Assembly (NCBI GenBank): GCA_041746415.1
Contig: JBGTHB010000170.1
Span: forward strand, 1 to 7,496
Direction of reading: 5' to 3'
Length of the DNA stretch: 7,496 nt
Source of the DNA: JBGTHB01 sp041746415
GTDB lineage: Bacteria; Pseudomonadota; Gammaproteobacteria; Coxiellales; Coxiellaceae
Every line of letters starts with the position of its first letter. Positions within the stretch are counted from its first letter, which is position 1. The translations under genes and the position numbers were made by a program. Shown here piece by piece: positions 1 through 4,299 of this stretch. Under the pieces are notes generated by a model that made no database searches, was not told the DNA's origin, and saw nothing but the letters and a program-made list of their open reading frames with translations.

Positions 1-75
1 TTCAATTGCCAACTTGGCAGATGATTGTCTGAATTCTTCTGTGTAGCTTGTGACTACACGTTTACGTTCACTCAT
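1..75 (-). CDS. IS3-family transposase OrfA, N-terminal fragment (runs off the window)
   Basis: The 25 visible codons start with ATG at 75 on the minus strand and read MSERKRVVTSYTEEF followed by RQSSAKLAIE. The pattern of a basic N-terminus, then 'YTEEFR..AV/AKLA.E', is the first part of the HTH_Tnp_1 helix-turn-helix that opens IS3-family OrfA proteins. OrfA binds the element's ends and is normally joined to the DDE catalytic OrfB by a -1 frameshift. A good ribosome binding site (AGAGGTG, near 83-90) precedes the ATG, supporting this start. The gene is cut by the window edge, so whether the transposase is intact cannot be judged. Confidence 0.75.
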   Translation of the reverse strand, partial: MSERKRVVTSYTEEFRQSSAKLAIE

Positions 76-113
76 AGGGACACCTCTTTAAAGTTCGTTT
101 TATTTTAACTTTT

Positions 114-141
114 GTGTCCGGTCTAGTGTAGCCACTTCACA
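114..141 (-). repeat. Terminal inverted repeat of the IS element
   Basis: About 28 bases immediately outside the transposase leader resemble IS3-family ends, reading TGTGAAGTGGC inward to CCGGACAC on the minus strand. The partner repeat lies outside the window, so the true length of the repeat cannot be measured here. The inner boundary is approximate. Confidence 0.6.
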
Positions 142-206
142 AGGCGGTTTTTGCTGGGCTATGTGGCCGCCGCTTTTGCAGCCAATCAATAGATCTTAAA
201 CAGATT

Positions 207-455
207 CTAAGACTTTTTTTGGGCGGTTAACCAATCAGCCAACTGTGCCGGAGTCACTCCTAGACCAGCAATACGCTGCGGAGCCATCTCGGCTAAATCC
301 TCCCTAAGATCCTCACTAACCTGCTGTTGATCGGCTGCTGGAATAACTCTTTTTATTTCTGACTGAATATAATCATCAAGTTTTGTCTTTGTGAGTTTGT
401 TTAAAATAATATGTCGAATAAGCTCTCGCCGAACAGCGCGATATTGTACTCTCAC
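207..455 (-). CDS. Small hypothetical protein, possibly a gene remnant (82 aa)
   Basis: I do not recognise this 82-residue frame. It appears mostly helical and rich in charged residues (for example LTKTKLDDYIQSEIKRVIP), ending in GVTPAQLADWLTAQKKS, with no membrane segment or signal peptide. The only conventional start is GTG at 455, with no ribosome binding site before it. The frame stays open upstream for nine more codons until the TAA at 483-485, which is the stop of the MFS gene, so the two are in the same frame separated by one stop. Base composition is visibly less AT-rich than in the transporter. It may be a short coupled gene, or the 3' remnant of a longer gene whose front was lost when neighbouring sequence (transporter or IS) arrived. 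Coding status is uncertain. Confidence 0.4.
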   Translation of the reverse strand: MRVQYRAVRRELIRHIILNKLTKTKLDDYIQSEIKRVIPAADQQQVSEDLREDLAEMAPQRIAGLGVTPAQLADWLTAQKKS

Positions 456-482
456 CGCATCAAATACGAGGTTAAATAAAAT

Positions 483-1706
483 TTAAACATGGTTTTTTCT
501 TATCTGATCTCTTACAAAAAACGACAACATAAATGCAAGTAAAAATGCTATCGGCAACAGGCAGAACGCTTGAACCAAACCTTTTTGTGAATATACAGTA
601 ACACTATTTTGAATGGTGCTATTAGCATTAAATGTAAGAAAAAATGCAAAGATAGGCTGCAGGATCGCTCCAACTAAATTTATAATCAGCGAAACGAATC
701 CGGTAGCCATACTTAACATTTTTTTTGAATTCAATTCAGCGATTAACGGATAGCTAATAACTTGTGCGCTTGTACTTATTCCTATCAAGAAAAATAATAT
801 GACTAATTCAAAAAAAACCAATCGAGCAAAATATACAATCAACAAAGCAAAGACAAGTGAGAAAAATGCACCGAAAATCATTAGCATTTTCTTTTTCATA
901 ATCCGATCTGAAAAATAACCCCACATAGGAGCACCAATAATAACGCCTAAAAAAATCATTGATGACACAATTGAGGCCTTAAAGTTGGTAAGTCCATATC
1001 TCTGTATAAGAAATAAATTACCCCAAAGCGATGCAATTAAATAAACTGATAAATTTAAGAATCCAGTATAAAAACCACACATCCAATTGTATTTATTTTT
1101 AACTACAGCAACTAAATCCAAAACCTGCCGAGAGTAAAGAGTATGTTTAAATACATCATCCTTATCCTTGAAAAAAACCATTAACACCAATAAAAATACG
1201 ACTCCTAAAATAGCATTGATAATAAAAATTAAATTCCAATCTAAATTTATAGCTAAATATGAAAATACAATCGGCGCAAAAATTCCTCCTAGCATTCCAA
1301 TTGAAATCATTAAACCTGAAACTGTTGCTATTTTATTTGAATAATATAAAGCAGCTACTCTTAAACAAATTAGAAATGCAAATCCATTGGCAATACCGCT
1401 TATCGCTCTATATAAAAAAATAAGTCCCAAGTGGCTGCTCATCAAAAAGAATGAGCTCATTACCAAACAAAAAAACGTTATCAATGCTATTTTCTTTATT
1501 TTAAATCGATCCAAAATATAACCGGCAGGAATTAATGTTAACGCGAGTGCGTATAAATAAGATGACGATAACAGCCCATATTGAATGCCGCTAATTTGCA
1601 ACTGATTAATCAAATGACCACTGGAAAAATTAAAAAACGAGAGCTGCATGATCGCGTAGAAAAAATACAAAGCCACTACTAAATTAGAAAGATTGATTTT
1701 CAACAT
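483..1706 (-). CDS. Major facilitator superfamily transporter, Pht-like (407 aa)
   Basis: This is a polytopic inner-membrane carrier of the major facilitator superfamily. The 407-residue length and about twelve hydrophobic segments split by a charged central loop (around residues 180-207) match the family. Two copies of the MFS loop 2-3/8-9 signature are visible: GYILDRFKIKK at about 62-72 and GYFSDRIMKKK at about 263-273. A motif-B-like RAISGIANG lies at about 100-108. The overall look resembles Legionella/Coxiella Pht-type nutrient importers, but the substrate cannot be inferred. I chose ATG 1706 because GGAAG lies 10 bases upstream; an in-frame GTG at 1736 would add ten residues but has no ribosome binding site and falls inside a hairpin. 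It is clearly more AT-rich than the genes at 5.3-7.5 kb, so recent acquisition is possible. It is transcribed away from the LuxR cluster. Confidence 0.9.
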   Translation of the reverse strand: MLKINLSNLVVALYFFYAIMQLSFFNFSSGHLINQLQISGIQYGLLSSSYLYALALTLIPAGYILDRFKIKKIALITFFCLVMSSFFLMSSHLGLIFLYRAISGIANGFAFLICLRVAALYYSNKIATVSGLMISIGMLGGIFAPIVFSYLAINLDWNLIFIINAILGVVFLLVLMVFFKDKDDVFKHTLYSRQVLDLVAVVKNKYNWMCGFYTGFLNLSVYLIASLWGNLFLIQRYGLTNFKASIVSSMIFLGVIIGAPMWGYFSDRIMKKKMLMIFGAFFSLVFALLIVYFARLVFFELVILFFLIGISTSAQVISYPLIAELNSKKMLSMATGFVSLIINLVGAILQPIFAFFLTFNANSTIQNSVTVYSQKGLVQAFCLLPIAFLLAFMLSFFVRDQIRKNHV

Positions 1707-1716
1707 AATGCATTTT

Positions 1717-1750
1717 CTTCCATAAAATGGACCCACTCAGTCCTGGGCCA
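1717..1750 (-). promoter_or_regulatory. MFS leader hairpins overlapping the ribosome binding site
   Basis: In the minus-strand leader, TGGCCCA (1744-1750) can pair with TGGG-T-CCA (1728-1735) as a 7-bp stem with one bulged base and an 8-base loop, followed directly by TTTTAT. The same CCA, extended as CCAT (1727-1730), can instead pair with ATGG (1720-1723) around a TTT loop. That second hairpin covers part of the GGAAG ribosome binding site (1717-1721). The two stems share bases and exclude each other. The pairing is seen in the sequence; a regulatory role is inference. Confidence 0.3.
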
Positions 1751-1762
1751 AGCGCCTAATAA

Positions 1763-1771
1763 ATAATAGCA
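1763..1771 (-). promoter_or_regulatory. Candidate extended -10 promoter of the MFS gene
   Basis: On the minus strand the sequence reads TGCTATTAT, a TGn extended -10 with five of six matches to TATAAT. Transcription would begin near 1756 and give a leader of about 50 bases before ATG 1706. No good -35 is seen at 16-18 bases, which is usual for extended -10 promoters. Confidence 0.4.
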
Positions 1772-1801
1772 CTAACTCATTGAATTTTGCTCATTTCTTG
1801 A

Positions 1802-1830
1802 AATTAACCTACGAAAATCATAGGCGAATT
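1802..1830. promoter_or_regulatory. Interrupted dyad in the divergent intergenic region
   Basis: AATT(2)CCTA(9)TAGG(2)AATT is symmetric about base 1816, with both pairs of half-sites placed exactly symmetrically. It lies between the minus-strand transporter gene and the plus-strand cluster starting at 1961, where an operator for a dimeric regulator would be expected. The rest of 1707-1960 shows no convincing gene. Confidence 0.3.
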
Positions 1831-1960
1831 TAACCTCATAAATACGCTTTTAATTTTCTCCGTTATCACCCTTAAGCCACTGTGATTTAATGTACTCATC
1901 GATAAATGCAGCGATTAATAAAACAACGTATTTTCGATACATACATAAGGAGAGGAAATC

Positions 1961-2116
1961 ATGGAAAAACAACCCACAAAAAATCAAGCTAAAAAAGAAA
2001 ACGTAAAACGCGAATACAACAAAGCCCTGGTGAATGTAACTAGACTACAAACTCAATTAGATCGAGCTGAATATAAAGCGCAGCAATATGCACATCAGCT
2101 ATTTGCTGCGCAATAA
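1961..2116 (+). CDS. Small charged helical protein (51 aa), first gene of the regulator cluster
   Basis: This 51-residue gene has a strong ribosome binding site (AAGGAG at 1947-1952, then AGGAAATC) before ATG 1961 and stops with TAA at 2114-2116. The protein starts MEKQPTKNQAKKENVKREYN and continues with regularly spaced hydrophobic residues (ALVNVTRLQTQLDRAEYKAQQ) that suggest one long amphipathic helix or short coiled coil. It has no signal peptide, membrane segment or cysteine. No family is recognised. It lies 67 bases before the XRE/LuxR-type regulator gene on the same strand and may share its transcript. A coiled-coil partner of the downstream regulators is possible, but that is inferred from position alone. 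The strong ribosome binding site and non-random composition support real coding. Confidence 0.65.
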   Translation: MEKQPTKNQAKKENVKREYNKALVNVTRLQTQLDRAEYKAQQYAHQLFAAQ

Positions 2117-2130
2117 CCCATCTAGGGTTA
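2114..2130 (+). promoter_or_regulatory. 17-base palindrome TAACCC-ATCTA-GGGTTA before the luxR-type gene
   Basis: A perfect 6-bp inverted repeat with a 5-base spacer starts on the stop codon of the 51-aa gene and ends 53 bases before the regulator's ATG. The length and symmetry suit an operator for a GerE-type dimer. It is not followed by a T-tract, so a terminator is unlikely. Function is inference. Confidence 0.35.
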
Positions 2131-2157
2131 ATTAAGAATGGCACAACTTGATATAAG
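2128..2157 (+). promoter_or_regulatory. Weak candidate promoter for the XRE/LuxR-type regulator
   Basis: TATAAG at 2152-2157 matches five of six -10 bases. TTAATT at 2128-2133 is a poor -35 at 18-base spacing and overlaps the right arm of the 2114-2130 palindrome. If it is real, a protein bound to the palindrome would block it, which would fit autoregulation. Confidence 0.25.
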
Positions 2158-2183
2158 TGTTATGAAATAGGGAGATCAAAACG

Positions 2184-2819
2184 ATGCAGTTAACATTATT
2201 AGCAAAAGACTTACTCAATCATAAATTAACGACCCAGACAAATGCGGCGCAGCAACTGTTGTTGGATTTAATGCAACATTTGGCATTAACGTTACAGCAG
2301 ATTGCCCATGAAACGAAAGTTGATTTGGCTAAACTCGATTCGCTGCTTGCAGGCCACTTAGACACAATCACGCTAACCCATTACAAAAAATTATTGTGCT
2401 TTTACTGTTTTAAGCAGACCCAAGCAGCACCGCCTCAATCGGCTTTTGCACCTGCAAAAGAATGGCATGATTGGCACGAGCGAGGCGGTGTTGCCCCTTT
2501 GAGTATTCACGCGAAATATATCCCGCTTCGCAAAACGCGAGGAAAGCACAACGATCAAGCACGGTATTATTTGAATGATGCGCTTTACCTCACGCTACGC
2601 GAGTTTCAAGTGGCGTTAGCGCTTTTCAACGAAGCATGTACTTACAAGGCCATTGGCAAGAAGCTGGAGCTTTCTGCTCGCACGGTGGAATATTACGTTG
2701 CTAATTTACGCATCAAGTTCAAAGCCGCTTCGCGTCATGAATTAAAGCGAAAACTGAAACCATTTCTCGTTAATCATATTGAAAAAGGAAAAGAAGATGA
2801 CAATAGCAATGGCAAATAA
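2184..2819 (+). CDS. Transcriptional regulator with XRE-like N-terminus and LuxR (GerE) C-terminal HTH (211 aa)
   Basis: This is a cytoplasmic DNA-binding regulator. The C-terminal region, about residues 134-193, is a clear GerE/LuxR helix-turn-helix: LTLREFQVALALF begins the first helix, YKAIGKKLELSARTVEYYV is the HTH itself, and the domain ends with KFKAASRHELKRKL. The N-terminal region, about residues 28-78, has an XRE-like pattern (LTLQQIAHETKVDLAKLDSL followed by LAG..DTITLTHYKKLL). There is no PAS, autoinducer-binding or phosphoacceptor receiver domain, so any signal input is not obvious. The start at ATG 2184 is supported by GGGAG at 2170-2174. Its 3' end overlaps the next HTH gene by 23 bases, which indicates coupled translation. 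The LuxR domain call is secure; the XRE call is by pattern only. Confidence 0.88.
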   Translation: MQLTLLAKDLLNHKLTTQTNAAQQLLLDLMQHLALTLQQIAHETKVDLAKLDSLLAGHLDTITLTHYKKLLCFYCFKQTQAAPPQSAFAPAKEWHDWHERGGVAPLSIHAKYIPLRKTRGKHNDQARYYLNDALYLTLREFQVALALFNEACTYKAIGKKLELSARTVEYYVANLRIKFKAASRHELKRKLKPFLVNHIEKGKEDDNSNGK

Positions 2820-2955
2820 AATTAAACTCAATCCACGTGAAAAAGCCATCCTTTTAGCGTTAAAAAAAGGCGAAACGGTTAAATCCATCTGTAACACGAT
2901 GCGAATCACAGAGCGCACGTTGCAATTTTATTTAAATAATTTACTTGAAGCGTAG
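2797..2955 (+). CDS. Stand-alone, C-terminally short LuxR-type HTH protein (52 aa)
   Basis: This 52-residue gene begins at ATG 2797, inside the last 23 bases of the preceding regulator, with AAGGA at 2786-2790 as ribosome binding site. Nearly the whole protein is a GerE-like helix-turn-helix: KLNPREKAILLALKKGETV, then KSICNTMRITERTLQFYLNN. It aligns column by column with the C-terminus of its upstream neighbour (NPRE against TLRE; RITERTLQFY against ELSARTVEYY). It stops just after the recognition helix and lacks the fourth helix used for dimerisation in GerE domains. It could be a DNA-binding modulator, a heterodimer partner, or a decaying duplicate. The overlap and intact reading frame favour a functional gene. 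No effector domain is present. Confidence 0.72.
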   Translation: MTIAMANKIKLNPREKAILLALKKGETVKSICNTMRITERTLQFYLNNLLEA

Positions 2956-2968
2956 AACGGAGAAGACA

Positions 2969-3199
2969 ATGTGTAGAACTAGAAAAATTTTAATTGCTTT
3001 TCCCTTCTTTGCTGCTTCAACTATTGCTCTTGCTTATTCTTGCCCACGTGTATGCTCTGGATACAAATACAGTTTGAAGCATTTTGCAAACGATGTGACG
3101 TATACAGAGCCATTTTTTTCAGATAAAGCTATCCATCAGAAGCAGCTGAGGAAACCAATAACCCAACATTCATCGCAAACTAAAAAGAAATCTTCATAA
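2969..3199 (+). CDS. Small secreted basic protein (76 aa) with signal peptide
   Basis: The protein has a classical signal peptide: a basic start (MCRTRK), a hydrophobic core (ILIAFPFFAASTIA) and an ALA cleavage site after residue 22. The predicted mature part is about 54 residues, begins YSCPRVCSGYKYS, contains two cysteines (C25 and C29 of the precursor) that could form a disulfide, and has a lysine-rich tail ending TKKKSS. It is exported to the periplasm or beyond. I chose ATG 2969 because GGAG at 2959-2962 is well spaced; an in-frame TTG at 2945 would put eight charged residues in front and has no ribosome binding site. It lies 13 bases after the 52-aa HTH gene and 61 before the 63-aa HTH gene. 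No family is recognised. A signal or effector role is speculation from context. Confidence 0.7.
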   Translation: MCRTRKILIAFPFFAASTIALAYSCPRVCSGYKYSLKHFANDVTYTEPFFSDKAIHQKQLRKPITQHSSQTKKKSS

Positions 3200-3218
3200 G
3201 CTTTAATGCGGTTTGACC

Positions 3219-3238
3219 CACAATAAGAATTGTGTTTT
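3219..3238 (+). terminator. CACAAT-AAGA-ATTGTG hairpin with short T-run
   Basis: A perfect 6-bp stem with a 4-base loop is followed by TTTT, between the secreted-protein gene and the 63-aa HTH gene. The stem has only two GC pairs, so termination would be weak. It could be a partial terminator or, equally, a 16-base operator palindrome just upstream of an HTH gene. Confidence 0.35.
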
Positions 3239-3260
3239 GTAAAATAAAATGGGGAAGCGG

Positions 3261-3452
3261 ATGACTAATAAAATTGGCCTAAGCGATCACGAGCAAAAAA
3301 TATTAATGGCCATAAAAGAAAACATTCCATTTGAAGCGTTGGCGCAAAAGATGAAAATCACCTTGCGCACATTGAGATATTTTTATTTGAAAATCTTATT
3401 ATTAAAGTATCAATGCGCGACTATTGAAGAATTGCAAAAAAAAATTAAATAA
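3261..3452 (+). CDS. Stand-alone LuxR-type (GerE) HTH protein (63 aa)
   Basis: Essentially the whole protein is a single GerE helix-turn-helix: LSDHEQKILMAIKEN for the first helix, FEALAQKMKITLRTLRYFYL for the HTH, and a closing KYQCATIEELQKKI that matches the 'K..v.sR.EL' fourth helix. It is a third relative of the HTH modules at 2184-2819 and 2797-2955. Unlike the 52-aa gene, it keeps the dimerisation helix. There is no sensory domain, as in small GerE-like regulators that act alone or as partners. I chose ATG 3261 because GGGGAAG (3251-3257) precedes it at good spacing; ATG 3249 would place the ribosome binding site inside the gene. It is the last gene of the plus-strand cluster and faces the convergent SDR/CMD operon. 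Confidence 0.78.
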   Translation: MTNKIGLSDHEQKILMAIKENIPFEALAQKMKITLRTLRYFYLKILLLKYQCATIEELQKKIK

Positions 3453-3470
3453 ATCATTATTTATTGTTTT
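3448..3470 (+). terminator. AT-only hairpin at the end of the HTH cluster (weak)
   Basis: AATAAAT-CATT-ATTTATT is a 7-bp all-AT stem that overlaps the stop codon of the 63-aa HTH gene and is followed by GTTTT, with a further run of eight T at 3481-3488. The lack of GC pairs makes it a poor intrinsic terminator. The rest of the 173-base convergent gap holds no other hairpin with a T-tract and no recognisable gene. Confidence 0.25.
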
Positions 3471-3625
3471 GTTGGGTTGCTTTTTTTTCTGTCATCGTCA
3501 CGCACGCCGCTGCACACTGTGTTTTATGGTCACCGTTATTGATTGCAATTGAATATCAACTGACAACGCTAAATGTGCTACCTGATAAGATGCAAGCGCT
3601 TTAGTAAATATCGGGCTACATTCAG

Positions 3626-4297
3626 CTACCATCCCTGTTCTTTTAACACAGCCATCGCCGTCCACGCTTTGCTAAACGCATACTCGCTTACAAAAAAAAT
3701 GGTTTGACGTACTTTTTCCATAGGCACATTGGCTTTTTTGGCCAGCTGAAGATGAAATCGAAATGACTCGCCCAACGTTTGATGCGACACATCACAGGCA
3801 ATCGTCATTAAAATTTTATCTTCCAAACTCAAACCGGGACGCTGCCATAATGGCAGAATGGTTTTTTTAAAATGTTCCGCTAAAACCGGGCTTAGAGAGG
3901 CAGGTAATAATTCTATGATATTCAATTCCATTGCTAATGGCGGCGGCGTAATTTTTTCACGTCGTTCACGCCAACCTTGCCACCAAGTAAAAATTTTAAG
4001 CCGGATCATCGCACTGAGCGCCAGCGGAAAGCTGGCATAGGGCGCAATAAATAACACTAATTCTTTTAATTCATAACGTTTCGCACCTTGGCGTTGCGCC
4101 ATTTTAGTGTGTAATAAAAAAGGTAAGCCCAACCAAGCACGACACACATCGCTGGTCATGCATAAAAATGCTTTTTGTTTATCGGATAAATCAGGCAAAC
4201 TCCACAGCGGACTGGATAAACGAACTGCCGCTTCACCAAAATCTTTATCAATCATAAAAACGGGACGGTTAGCTTTGGGGTCATCTACGGCTGACAT
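3626..4297 (-). CDS. Carboxymuconolactone decarboxylase-like protein with two CMD repeats (223 aa)
   Basis: The protein contains two copies of the all-helical CMD/AhpD fold. The first, about residues 36-100, shows LSDKQKAFLCMTSDVCRAWL, the histidine of LLHTKMAQRQGA (H63) and LKELVLFIAPYASFPLALSA. The second, about 157-220, shows LSLEDKILMTIACDV, H182 in FRFHLQLAKKANV and VRQTIFFVSEYAF. Family members are decarboxylases or peroxidases. Here there is no CxxC, so an AhpD-type thiol peroxidase is unlikely; C52, C168 and the two histidines are the only candidate reactive residues. The ATG lies 2 bases after the stop of the SDR gene, with its ribosome binding site AAGGGA inside the last SDR codons, so the two are translationally coupled and probably act in one pathway. 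The substrate is unknown. Confidence 0.8.
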   Translation of the reverse strand: MSAVDDPKANRPVFMIDKDFGEAAVRLSSPLWSLPDLSDKQKAFLCMTSDVCRAWLGLPFLLHTKMAQRQGAKRYELKELVLFIAPYASFPLALSAMIRLKIFTWWQGWRERREKITPPPLAMELNIIELLPASLSPVLAEHFKKTILPLWQRPGLSLEDKILMTIACDVSHQTLGESFRFHLQLAKKANVPMEKVRQTIFFVSEYAFSKAWTAMAVLKEQGW

Positions 4298-4299
4298 AA

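Larger units (their letters stand above)
1..141 (-). mobile_element. Left end of an IS3-family insertion sequence (partial)
   Basis: This is the upstream end of an insertion sequence that continues beyond base 1. Reading the minus strand from 141, it opens with TG (TGTGAAGTGGC...) and contains the segment TAGACCGGACAC, both typical of IS3-type terminal repeats, followed by a short AT-rich leader and the start of a transposase gene. A -10-like TAAAAT lies at 102-107 (minus). The exact outer boundary is 139 or 141, since both positions give a terminal TG. The other end, and therefore any target-site duplication, lies outside the window. The family assignment rests on the repeat and on the start of the transposase. 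Confidence 0.75.

Noticed and set aside
143..171. GGCGG...CCGCC inverted repeat next to the IS end as a terminator
   Set aside because: The stem is only 5 bp with a 19-base loop and no adjacent T-tract in either direction.
1707..1736. GTG start at 1736 extending the transporter by ten residues
   Set aside because: It has no ribosome binding site and lies inside the leader hairpin region; ATG 1706 has GGAAG at suitable spacing and gives a normal MFS N-terminus.
2945..2968. TTG start at 2945 for the secreted protein
   Set aside because: It overlaps the preceding stop, has no ribosome binding site and adds a charged stretch ahead of the signal peptide; ATG 2969 fits better.
3481..3488. Run of eight T in the convergent gap as an intrinsic terminator
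   Set aside because: No stable hairpin lies directly upstream of it; the only nearby stem is the AT-only one ending at 3465.
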